Source of the DNA: Flavobacteriaceae bacterium
GTDB taxonomy: Bacteria > Bacteroidota > Bacteroidia > Flavobacteriales > Flavobacteriaceae
Length of the DNA: 17,556 nucleotides
NCBI GenBank assembly: GCA_029247985.1
Contig: JAQWKF010000057.1
Span: 1-17,556 of the forward strand
Direction: 5' to 3'
A program made the position numbers and the translations under genes. How positions within the stretch are numbered: the stretch's first letter is position 1; the number at the start of each line of letters is the position of its first letter. Of the stretch, positions 1-6,678 are shown one piece after another. Below the pieces are notes generated by a model that worked only from the letters and a program-made list of their open reading frames with translations, made no database searches and was not told the origin of the DNA.

Positions 1-44
1 GAAAATTCAGATACAATTTCAGCTTGTTCGGTTGCTATACTCAT
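1..44 (-). CDS. sufE: SufE-like sulfur acceptor, N-terminal fragment (runs off the left edge)
   Basis: Only the first 14 codons are visible, reading MSIATEQAEIVSEF from an ATG at 44-42. Position is the main argument: it starts 16 bp after the sufS stop, on the same strand, at the end of a SUF operon, and the acidic, glutamate-rich start with a VSEF-like segment is what SufE N-termini look like in Bacteroidota. SufE takes persulfide sulfur from the SufS cysteine and passes it to SufB. The catalytic cysteine lies outside the window, so the identification rests on context. No Shine-Dalgarno sequence is seen in the 16-bp gap. Another small protein is possible but less likely. Confidence 0.6.
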   Translation of the reverse strand, partial: MSIATEQAEIVSEF

Positions 45-60
45 AGGATAAAGATAAGGA

Positions 61-1287
61 TTAACGCAACATGCCCACTGCTTTTTCTACACCTGCTATA
101 AATCGCACTACTTCTTCGTGGGTATTGTAAAAAGCAAAGGATGCCCTAACGGTTCCTGGAATTTTGAAATGATCCATAATAGGCTGGCAACAGTGGTGTC
201 CTGTACGAACAGCAATGCCCATCTTGTCTAGTAGTGTGCCAATGTCATATGGGTGAATTCCTTCCACATTGAAAGAAATTACAGCCACTTTATTGTCGAC
301 ATCACCATAGATATGTAACCCCTCAATTTTTTTTAGTTTTTCAGTAGCATGGCGCATCAAATCGTTTTCATGTGCAGCAATGGCATCAAAGCCTATGTTG
401 TTCATATAATCCACAGCAGCACCAAAGCCAACTCCACCTGCAATATTGGGGGTTCCTGCCTCAAACTTATGTGGTAAATCGGCATAGGTGGTTTTTTCAA
501 AAGTCACTTGATCAATCATTTCACCGCCTCCTTGATATGGGGGTAGTTTGCGTAACCAAGCCTCTTTTCCGTATAATACACCCATACCAGTAGGGCCACA
601 AATTTTATGCGCTGATGTGGTATAAAATTCCACGTCTAATGCTTGTACATCGGGGACCATGTGTGGGGTGGCTTGTGCACCATCGATAAGCACGGCTGCA
701 CCAACGGCATGTGCCTTTTCAATAATTTCTTCAATGGGGTTTATGATGCCTAGGGCATTGGATACATGATTTACAAAAACTACTTTGGTTCGTTTGTTGA
801 GCAAATCGGCATAGACACCCATGTCCAAGGTCCCATTGGCGGTTATAGGAATTACCTTTAGCACTGCCCCTGTGCGCTCACAGAGCATTTGCCAAGGCAC
901 TATATTGGCATGGTGTTCCAATTCAGATACAATAAGTTCATCTCCCTTTTCCAAAAACGAAGCAAAACCATGGGCAACAAGATTTATGGAATGCGTTGTA
1001 CCTGAAGTAAAGATAATTTCATGCGCCTGAGCAGCATTAAAATGCCTTTGTATTTTTTGTCGTGCTGCTTCAAATTCATCCGTTGCTTCTTGGCTGAGGG
1101 CATGAACGCCCCTGTGAATATTGGCATTGGTATGTTTGTAGTAATCACTGATGGCTTCAATAACGGCAAGTGGCGTTTGTGAAGTTGCCGCATTGTCTAA
1201 ATATACCAGCGGTTGTCCGTTTACTTGACGTTGTAATATGGGAAAATCAGCACGAATTTGCGCGATATCAAGCGTAGTACTATACAT
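61..1287 (-). CDS. sufS: Cysteine desulfurase SufS
   Basis: PLP-dependent class V aminotransferase-fold enzyme that removes sulfur from L-cysteine, giving alanine and an enzyme persulfide for Fe-S cluster assembly. The 408 residues match the family length. Counting from the ATG at 1287, the PLP lysine is K228 in TSAHKICGPTG, and the active-site loop RTGHHCCQP carries C366 and C367; by alignment to E. coli SufS (K226, C364), C366 is the persulfide cysteine. The extra adjacent cysteine is a small oddity. The reading frame extends to a TTG at 1296, but the ATG at 1287 gives the normal N-terminus (MYSTTLDIAQIRADFPIL). This ATG overlaps the end of sufD by 8 bp, suggesting translational coupling. 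sufE follows after 16 bp. Confidence 0.95.
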   Translation of the reverse strand: MYSTTLDIAQIRADFPILQRQVNGQPLVYLDNAATSQTPLAVIEAISDYYKHTNANIHRGVHALSQEATDEFEAARQKIQRHFNAAQAHEIIFTSGTTHSINLVAHGFASFLEKGDELIVSELEHHANIVPWQMLCERTGAVLKVIPITANGTLDMGVYADLLNKRTKVVFVNHVSNALGIINPIEEIIEKAHAVGAAVLIDGAQATPHMVPDVQALDVEFYTTSAHKICGPTGMGVLYGKEAWLRKLPPYQGGGEMIDQVTFEKTTYADLPHKFEAGTPNIAGGVGFGAAVDYMNNIGFDAIAAHENDLMRHATEKLKKIEGLHIYGDVDNKVAVISFNVEGIHPYDIGTLLDKMGIAVRTGHHCCQPIMDHFKIPGTVRASFAFYNTHEEVVRFIAGVEKAVGMLR

Positions 1288-2596
1288 CAAAACCAATATT
1301 TACGCCTAGTTTTTCGGCAATCAACTTATTGATACGCTTTTTAACAGAGTCGATTTTAACACTTTGAAGCACATTGTTGGCAAAGGCATATGTCAATAAA
1401 CCACGGGCCTCTTTTCTGGGAATGCCGCGTGTTTGTAAGTAAAACAGGGCATCTTCATCTAACTGACCTATCGTACAGCCATGACTACATTTCACGTCGT
1501 CAGCGAAAATCTCCAACTGCGGCTTGGTGTTGATGCTTGCTTTGTCATCCATTAAAATATTGTTGTTCTGCTGAAAGGCATTGGTTTTTTGCGCTTCTTT
1601 TTCTACAATGATTTTTCCGTTGAATACGCCTGTTGCCTTTTCAGCAAAAATTCCCTTGTAATCTTGATGGCTTTCGCTATTGGGTTGGGCATGGTGTACC
1701 AAAGTATGGTGATCCACAAACTGGCTGCCTTCAATAAGCGTAATACCCTTCATTGTGGAGTTTATTTCTGGATCCTTATGGTAGAAATTAAGATTATTTC
1801 GGGTTAGTTTTCCACCAAACGAAAAAGTATGCACTTTGGCATGACTGTGCTTTCGTTGTGAAATGTAGGTGCTGTCAATAAGCGACGCTGTTGTCTGGTC
1901 GTTTTGAATTTTGTAGTAATCTAATTGCGCGTTTTGTTCGGTAAAAATTTCGGTTACTACATTGGTAAACGTTTCGTTTGCCGTCAAACTTTGGTGACGC
2001 TCCACAATTTGTATCTCTGCATTTTTTCCTAGCACAATGAGGTTGCGTGGCTGGAGCAATAAGCTTGGATTCTTATCGGTCGTAAAATGTATAATTTGTA
2101 CAGGCTTCTCCACCAGCTTCCCATCGGGAACATAAATATACGCCCCTTCTTTTGTAAAGGCTGTATTGAGCGCTGTTAATGAAGCGTCTTTTTCCGCAAT
2201 TTGGTTAAAGTATTTCTTAATTGTATTGGCATACTTTGGTTTTGTGAGCGCTGCCGAAAGCAAACAAACATCAACGCCTTCGTGTGTGGTTTCGGACAGA
2301 TAGGCGTTATAAATGCCGTCTACAAATACAATTTTATAGGTATCAACATCTTGTAAAATGTATTCTTTTACCTCGTCCAATTTTAGACTTACTTCCTCTT
2401 TAGGAAACACCGAAAAGTCGGTTTTAGTAAGGTTGCGTAAAGAAGTGTATTTCCAGTCTTCTTCTTTTTTAGTAGGAAAGCCTTGTTGTTCAAAAATTTC
2501 AATAGCCGCTGCACGCTGATCTTGCAGCTTGTGTTGCGGGCCATCTTGTGCGTCAAACGCTAAGTATGAAGACAATAAGGTTTCTTTTAAATCCAT
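1280..2596 (-). CDS. sufD: Fe-S assembly scaffold subunit SufD
   Basis: Component of the SufBC2D scaffold complex in the cytoplasm, where nascent clusters form at the SufB-SufD interface. The 438 residues fit the SufB/SufD beta-helix family. The core from about residue 150 to 400 has the repetitive beta-helix character, and the C-terminal motif DVKCSHGCTIGQLDED carries H372, which aligns with E. coli SufD H360, a residue required for cluster assembly. The N-terminal helical segment includes the typical EEDWKYTSL. The start ATG at 2596 shares one base with the sufC stop (TAATG), a classic coupling arrangement. The stop lies inside the start of sufS. Confidence 0.95.
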   Translation of the reverse strand: MDLKETLLSSYLAFDAQDGPQHKLQDQRAAAIEIFEQQGFPTKKEEDWKYTSLRNLTKTDFSVFPKEEVSLKLDEVKEYILQDVDTYKIVFVDGIYNAYLSETTHEGVDVCLLSAALTKPKYANTIKKYFNQIAEKDASLTALNTAFTKEGAYIYVPDGKLVEKPVQIIHFTTDKNPSLLLQPRNLIVLGKNAEIQIVERHQSLTANETFTNVVTEIFTEQNAQLDYYKIQNDQTTASLIDSTYISQRKHSHAKVHTFSFGGKLTRNNLNFYHKDPEINSTMKGITLIEGSQFVDHHTLVHHAQPNSESHQDYKGIFAEKATGVFNGKIIVEKEAQKTNAFQQNNNILMDDKASINTKPQLEIFADDVKCSHGCTIGQLDEDALFYLQTRGIPRKEARGLLTYAFANNVLQSVKIDSVKKRINKLIAEKLGVNIGFDV

Positions 2597-3342
2597 TAAG
2601 CACCTTGTTTTATCCAGTCGTAGCCTTTTTCTTCCAATTCAAGCGCCAAGGCTTTGGTACCTGATTTTACAATTTTACCTTCGTGAAGCACGTGAACAAA
2701 ATCGGGGACAATATAGTCTAGCAAACGTTGGTAGTGCGTGATCACCACTATTGCGTTGTCTTTTCCTTTGAGTTTGTTTACCCCATTGGCTACAATGCGC
2801 AAAGCATCAATGTCTAAGCCCGAATCGGTTTCGTCTAATATGGCGAGCTTGGGCTCAAGCATGGCAAGTTGAAAAATTTCATTTCGCTTTTTTTCACCAC
2901 CAGAAAAACCTTCATTGAGTGAACGAGATAAAAACCGTGAGTCAATCTCTAAAAGCGCTGCCTTTTCACGAATTTTTTTCAACATTACATTTGCAGGCAT
3001 ATCTTCCAAGCCTTTTGCTTTTCGGTTTTGATTGATAGCTGTTTTTATAAAATTAGTTACCGATACGCCAGGAATTTCAACAGGATATTGGAAAGATAAA
3101 AAGATGCCCTTGTGTGCACGCTCGTCTGCACTTAAGTCAGCTATATCTTCACCTTCAAACAAAATCGTTCCTTGCGAAACTTCATAGTCTTCATGACCAG
3201 CAATAACAGTCGAAAGTGTACTTTTTCCAGAGCCGTTTGGCCCCATGATGGCGTGAACTTCCCCAGGCTTTACGTCTAGGTTTATCCCTTGTAGAATGGT
3301 TTTTCCTTCACAACCAGCATGTAAATTATCTACGCTTAGCAT
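2596..3342 (-). CDS. sufC: Fe-S assembly ATPase SufC
   Basis: ABC-type ATPase without a transport partner; it binds SufB and SufD and drives the conformational change needed for cluster assembly. All ABC motifs are visible in its 248 residues: Walker A GPNGSGKST (34-42), Q-loop glutamine 85 in FLSFQYPVEIPG, signature FSGGEKKRNEI (146-156), Walker B LAILDETDSGLD (166-177) with E171, and the H-loop histidine 203 in ITHYQRLL. The motifs FQYPVEIPG and SGGEKKRNEI are specific to SufC among ABC proteins. It begins 3 bp after the stop of the small lipoprotein gene and overlaps sufD by one base. Confidence 0.97.
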   Translation of the reverse strand: MLSVDNLHAGCEGKTILQGINLDVKPGEVHAIMGPNGSGKSTLSTVIAGHEDYEVSQGTILFEGEDIADLSADERAHKGIFLSFQYPVEIPGVSVTNFIKTAINQNRKAKGLEDMPANVMLKKIREKAALLEIDSRFLSRSLNEGFSGGEKKRNEIFQLAMLEPKLAILDETDSGLDIDALRIVANGVNKLKGKDNAIVVITHYQRLLDYIVPDFVHVLHEGKIVKSGTKALALELEEKGYDWIKQGA

Positions 3343-3345
3343 ATA

Positions 3346-3699
3346 TTATTTGTTGGGTTTGATTATTGATTTGTCTACTGGATTCACCAAAGAATCGATA
3401 TCGGTTATTCGGATGAGTTTTTCCCATCCCTCTTCAGCAGTATTGTCTTCTACGATTCCTTTTATATATACAGAAATCATGTCGTATTCGTCTCGCTTAA
3501 TGGGCGTACACAGCTTGTGCAACTCTTGCATTTTCTCGTCAATAACAACACCATAAATTTCAGCACCTGTATTAAGCACAGCAGCATCAGCTAGATATAA
3601 AAACTCGCCAAAAAACTGGGGGTTTTCAGTTGATTTTTTTGGTGCTTGTGAGCATGAGGCTGCAAGCACTGTGATTAAAATTAAAATGGATTTTTTCAT
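3346..3699 (-). CDS. Small exported lipoprotein with NlpE C-terminal-like domain, inside the SUF operon
   Basis: A 117-residue protein with a type II signal peptide: MKKS, a hydrophobic stretch at residues 4-13, and a lipobox LAASC with C16 as the lipidation site. The mature part begins with a short polar linker (17-28), then GEFLYLADAAVL (31-42), then a predicted small beta domain ending near residue 105. The GEFLYLADAA pattern, followed about 20 residues later by a helix ending in a cysteine (C64) and then a strand like ISVYIKGIV, resembles the C-terminal OB-fold of the NlpE copper-homeostasis and surface-sensing lipoprotein. That resemblance is my reading from memory of the pattern, not a search result. 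The gene sits between sufB (12-bp gap) and sufC (3-bp gap), so it is surely co-transcribed, yet its product should be in the envelope while all other SUF proteins are cytoplasmic. Function unknown; metal or redox stress sensing is a guess. Confidence 0.85.
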   Translation of the reverse strand: MKKSILILITVLAASCSQAPKKSTENPQFFGEFLYLADAAVLNTGAEIYGVVIDEKMQELHKLCTPIKRDEYDMISVYIKGIVEDNTAEEGWEKLIRITDIDSLVNPVDKSIIKPNK

Positions 3700-3711
3700 G
3701 TTATAAAAGAT

Positions 3712-5157
3712 TTATCCAACAGAGCCTTCCAATGAAATCTCAAGCAATTTTTGTGCTTCCACAGCAAACTCCATGGGTAGTTTATTTAAAACTTCTTTAC
3801 TAAAACCATTTACGATAAGCGCAATGGCTTTTTCGGTTTCAATACCACGTTGGTTACAGTAAAAAATTTGGTCTTCACCAATTTTACTGGTCGTGGCTTC
3901 GTGTTCTATTTTGGCACTTTTGCTCTTTGCCTCAATGTATGGGAAGGTGTGCGCGCCACAGGCGTTGCCCATTAGCAGTGAGTCACATTGTGAAAAGTTC
4001 CGTGCGTTTTTGGCATTAGCCCCAACTTTTACCAATCCTCGGTAACTGTTGTGCGACTGCCCTGCCGAAATACCTTTTGAAATGATGGTGCTTTTGGTGC
4101 GTTTGCCCAAGTGAATCATTTTGGTGCCGGTATCGGCTTGTTGGTGATTGTTGGTCACGGCGATAGAATAAAACTCACCAATGCTATCGTTTCCTTTTAG
4201 TATACAAGAAGGATATTTCCAAGTAACAGCAGAGCCTGTTTCTACTTGCGTCCATGAAATTTTGGAACGCTCGTGGCAAATGCCACGTTTGGTCACAAAA
4301 TTAAAAACACCACCTTTACCCTCTTTATCGCCAGGAAACCAGTTTTGGACGGTAGAATATTTTATTTCGGCATCGTCCAGTGCAACGAGCTCTACCACAG
4401 CTGCGTGCAGTTGGTTTTCATCACGTGCGGGCGCAGTACACCCCTCCAAATAACTCACATAACTGCCTTCATCAGCAATAACAAGCGTGCGTTCAAACTG
4501 TCCTGTTCCCGCTTGATTGATGCGGAAATAGGTAGACAGTTCCATGGGACAACGAACCCCCTTTGGAATATAACAAAACGACCCATCAGAAAACACGGCT
4601 GAGTTTAGTGCTGCGTAGTAGTTGTCGGTTCGAGGAATAACAGAACCAATATATTTCTTTACAAGCTCAGGATGTTCTTTGATGGCTTCTGAGATAGAGC
4701 AGAAAATAATTCCTTTTTCTGCCAATGTATCTTTAAACGTGGTGGCAACCGAAACCGAATCCATGACGATATCTACGGCAACACCAGCTAATTTCTTTTG
4801 CTCTTCTAAAGATATTCCCAGTTTTTCAAAAGTTTTGAGTAACTCAGGATCTACTTCATCCAAGCTGTCGTACTTGACTTGTGCCTTGGGGGCAGAATAA
4901 TAGGCAATGCTCTGCAAATCGGGCTTTTCGTATTTGACATTGGCCCAATCGGGTTCTTCCATTTGTTGGAATTTTTCAAAGGCTTCTAGGCGCCATTTGG
5001 TCATCCAAGCGGGTTCGTTCTTTCGAGCAGAAATTGCACGAACAATGTCTTCGTTTAGCCCAACAGGAAACGTATCCGACTCTATATCGGTATAAAACCC
5101 GTATTCGTACTCTTTAGTTTCGAGCTCTTTTTTTAATTCTTCTTCTGTGTATGCCAT
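3712..5157 (-). CDS. sufB: Fe-S assembly scaffold subunit SufB
   Basis: Main scaffold subunit of SufBC2D, receiving sulfur from SufE and holding the nascent cluster. The 481 residues are close to the E. coli length of 495, and the two align from the C-terminus with a constant offset of 14: C391 in NFSQCDSLLMG corresponds to C405, and E420 in KIEHEATTSKIGEDQ to E434, both essential in E. coli. Other family signatures are PKGVRCPMELSTYFRIN (198-214) and RGLVKVGANAKNARNFSQCDS (373-393). The ATG at 5157 gives the normal N-terminus. It starts 9 bp after the sufA stop and is followed after 12 bp by the lipoprotein gene. Confidence 0.97.
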   Translation of the reverse strand: MAYTEEELKKELETKEYEYGFYTDIESDTFPVGLNEDIVRAISARKNEPAWMTKWRLEAFEKFQQMEEPDWANVKYEKPDLQSIAYYSAPKAQVKYDSLDEVDPELLKTFEKLGISLEEQKKLAGVAVDIVMDSVSVATTFKDTLAEKGIIFCSISEAIKEHPELVKKYIGSVIPRTDNYYAALNSAVFSDGSFCYIPKGVRCPMELSTYFRINQAGTGQFERTLVIADEGSYVSYLEGCTAPARDENQLHAAVVELVALDDAEIKYSTVQNWFPGDKEGKGGVFNFVTKRGICHERSKISWTQVETGSAVTWKYPSCILKGNDSIGEFYSIAVTNNHQQADTGTKMIHLGKRTKSTIISKGISAGQSHNSYRGLVKVGANAKNARNFSQCDSLLMGNACGAHTFPYIEAKSKSAKIEHEATTSKIGEDQIFYCNQRGIETEKAIALIVNGFSKEVLNKLPMEFAVEAQKLLEISLEGSVG

Positions 5158-5166
5158 AGCATGCTT

Positions 5167-5496
5167 TTAAAGCGAAAAACTTTCACCACAACCACAAGTG
5201 CGATTGGCGTTCGGATTGTTAAACACAAAACCTTTGCCATTTAATCCACCTGAATATTCGAGTGTAGTTCCAACAAGATACAAAAAGCTTTTTTTGTCTA
5301 CCACAATGCGCACATCATTGTCTTCAAAAATCTTATCATCCTCACCAAGTGAAGCGTCAAATTTAAGCTCATAAGACAAGCCAGAACAGCCGCCACTTTT
5401 TACACCTACGCGTACAAAGTGTGAAGCAATGTCCACGCCGTCGCTTTGCATCATCTGCACTACTTTTTCTTTTGCTTGTAATGAAACTTTAATCAT
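5167..5496 (-). CDS. sufA: A-type Fe-S carrier (SufA/IscA/HesB family)
   Basis: A 109-residue A-type carrier that accepts clusters from SufBC2D and delivers them to apo-proteins. The three ligand cysteines are present in the family spacing: C37 in KSGGCSGLSY, and C101 and C103 in the C-terminal CGCGESFSL. The frame stays open upstream to a GTG at 5535, but the ATG at 5496 (MIKVSLQAKEKV) matches the family start, and the TATATTTG box at 5531-5524 lies inside the longer version, so the ATG is preferred. It is the first gene of the SUF operon. The sufA name follows from the operon; iscA or erpA would be equally defensible by sequence. Confidence 0.92.
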   Translation of the reverse strand: MIKVSLQAKEKVVQMMQSDGVDIASHFVRVGVKSGGCSGLSYELKFDASLGEDDKIFEDNDVRIVVDKKSFLYLVGTTLEYSGGLNGKGFVFNNPNANRTCGCGESFSL

Positions 5497-5503
5497 AGCT
5501 TTA

Positions 5504-5520
5504 TTTGGATTAATTCCAAA
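5504..5520. repeat. Imperfect palindrome over the predicted sufA transcription start
   Basis: TTTGGATTAATTCCAAA has 6-bp arms (5504-5509 and 5515-5520) around 5 bases. It begins 8 bp upstream of the sufA ATG (on the minus strand) and reaches approximately the transcription start predicted from the TATATTTG box at 5531-5524. It could be an operator or a weak leader hairpin. Read on the minus strand, part of it (ATTAATCCAAAT) also resembles the 13-bp repeat motif further upstream. The AT-rich context makes chance plausible. Confidence 0.4.
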
Positions 5521-5523
5521 CCA

Positions 5524-5531
5524 CAAATATA
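5524..5531 (-). promoter_or_regulatory. Putative -7 box of the SUF operon promoter
   Basis: On the minus strand this reads TATATTTG, an exact match to the Bacteroidota -7 consensus TAnnTTTG. A start 5-7 bases downstream would give a leader of roughly 20 bases before the sufA ATG. No TTG is found at the usual -33 position. Instead a 13-bp repeat arm occupies the spacer, so the promoter may depend on an activator. Confidence 0.55.
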
Positions 5532-5535
5532 CCAC

Positions 5536-5624
5536 ATTTTGGATTGATGTAGTACCTGTGCCATCAGGTTTGTATATCGTGCCATATCACTTTTCGATAT
5601 ATGGCCCATCTATCAATCCAAAAT
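5536..5624. repeat. 13-bp inverted repeat flanking the sufA/thiL divergent promoters
   Basis: The arms ATTTTGGATTGAT (5536-5548) and ATCAATCCAAAAT (5612-5624) are perfect reverse complements, 63 bp apart. Each arm lies exactly 4 bp upstream of a TAnnTTTG box pointing outwards (5531-5524 on minus, 5629-5636 on plus). Between them are smaller inverted repeats: ACCTG/CAGGT (5554-5558 and 5565-5569), GCCATAT/ATATGGC (5581-5587 and 5599-5605) and an alternative TATATCG/CGATATA (5573-5579 and 5595-5601). Because the arms lie upstream of both predicted transcription starts, they would act as DNA sites and not as RNA of these transcripts. Confidence 0.7.
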
Positions 5625-5628
5625 AACC

Positions 5629-5636
5629 TAATTTTG
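5629..5636 (+). promoter_or_regulatory. Putative -7 box of thiL
   Basis: TAATTTTG matches the Bacteroidota TAnnTTTG consensus exactly and ends only 4 bases before the thiL ATG. A start 5-7 bases downstream would fall on or next to the start codon, giving a leaderless or nearly leaderless mRNA. No TTG is visible at -33. The same 11 bases ACCTAATTTTG occur at the sdhC promoter. Confidence 0.5.
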
Positions 5637-5640
5637 CGCC

Positions 5641-6678
5641 ATGCTTGAAGAAAAAAAACCATCTAAAACTGCTCTAGAAGACCTCGGAGAGTTTGCCTTA
5701 ATTGAACACCTTACCAAATCAGCTACAGCAGCACTCCCATCAACCCTACACGGCATAGGTGATGATGCAGCGGTTATCAAACACGAGGGAGAAACCGTCG
5801 TAAGTACAGATATGCTTATTGAAGGCGTGCATTTTGACTTGGGTTATATGCCACTCAAACACCTCGGTTATAAGGCTGTGGTGGTAAACCTTTCAGACAT
5901 CTATGCCATGGGCGCTCAAGCCACTCAAGTATTGGTGTCTATTGCCGTTTCTAATCGCTTCTCTCTAGAGGCTATGGAAGAATTATATGCCGGGATTCAC
6001 TTGGCGTGTAAGACTTATGGTGTTGATTTGGTTGGCGGCGATACCACTTCTTCCAAACAAGGCATACAACTATCGGTTACCGCCATGGGGATTGCCCCTA
6101 AAGCTGGTGCCATCATGCGCAGTGGTGCCAATGAAAAAGACCTTCTAGTGGTTACTGGTGATTTGGGCGCGGCCTATATGGGCTTGCAGGTGCTGGCACG
6201 TGAAAATGAAGTGTTTAAAGCCAACCCCAATCACAAACCAGATCTTGATCCCTATACATATTTGGTAGAGCGTCAGCTAAAACCCGAAGCGCGAAAAGAT
6301 ATTATAGCACTTCTTGAGGCACTTGAAGTTACCCCCACATCCATGATAGACATCAGCGATGGACTGTCTTCAGAAGTCTTGCATTTGTGCAAACAAAGCG
6401 AGTTGGGTTGTCGACTTTATGAAGAAAAAATCCCGTTGGATCCGCAGTTTATTGCTGTGTGCGAAGAGTTTAATGTGGACAGCACCACACTTGCCCTTAG
6501 TGGCGGTGAGGATTACGAACTGCTGTTTACCATCAAACAAGGTGATTTTGAAAAGATAAAAGCCAATCCAAACCTAACGGTAATTGGCCATATGACCGAA
6601 AAGTCTGACAGCGCAAATTTGGTTACACGCGGCGATGAGGTGATTCCACTTAAAGCCCAAGGCTGGAAGGCATTTTAG
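5641..6678 (+). CDS. thiL: Thiamine-monophosphate kinase ThiL
   Basis: Catalyses ATP-dependent phosphorylation of thiamine monophosphate to thiamine diphosphate, the last step of coenzyme B1 synthesis. It belongs to the AIR synthase/selenophosphate synthetase-like superfamily. Visible motifs: GIGDDAAVI (38-46), STDMLIEGVHFD (55-66), NLSDIYAMGA (83-92), GGDTTSS (132-138), IDISDGLSSEV (236-246) and SGGEDYELLF (287-296), all typical of ThiL's Mg-ATP and substrate sites. The length of 345 residues is normal for Bacteroidota. The start gives the expected N-terminus before LGEFALIEHLT. It is transcribed divergently from the SUF operon, and its TAG stop interlocks with the TAA of the convergent aminopeptidase gene, with 4 bp shared. 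Confidence 0.96.
   Translation: MLEEKKPSKTALEDLGEFALIEHLTKSATAALPSTLHGIGDDAAVIKHEGETVVSTDMLIEGVHFDLGYMPLKHLGYKAVVVNLSDIYAMGAQATQVLVSIAVSNRFSLEAMEELYAGIHLACKTYGVDLVGGDTTSSKQGIQLSVTAMGIAPKAGAIMRSGANEKDLLVVTGDLGAAYMGLQVLARENEVFKANPNHKPDLDPYTYLVERQLKPEARKDIIALLEALEVTPTSMIDISDGLSSEVLHLCKQSELGCRLYEEKIPLDPQFIAVCEEFNVDSTTLALSGGEDYELLFTIKQGDFEKIKANPNLTVIGHMTEKSDSANLVTRGDEVIPLKAQGWKAF

Noticed and set aside
1204..1212. Adjacent cysteines (HHCCQP) in SufS as a sign of altered chemistry
   Set aside because: The first cysteine is in the normal catalytic position and the rest of the site is standard. I believe the second cysteine is common in Bacteroidota SufS, so it is not treated as unusual.
1288..1296. 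TTG start of sufS at 1296
   Set aside because: The in-frame ATG three codons later matches the family N-terminus and gives the usual short overlap with sufD.
5497..5535. Longer sufA reading frame beginning at a GTG at 5535
   Set aside because: The extra 13 residues are not family-like, the -7 box lies inside this stretch, and the ATG at 5496 gives the standard A-type carrier N-terminus.
5497..5640. TPP riboswitch upstream of thiL
   Set aside because: The conserved CUGAGA and ACCUGAUCUGG-like elements of the THI box are absent, and the predicted transcription start leaves no leader to hold a riboswitch.
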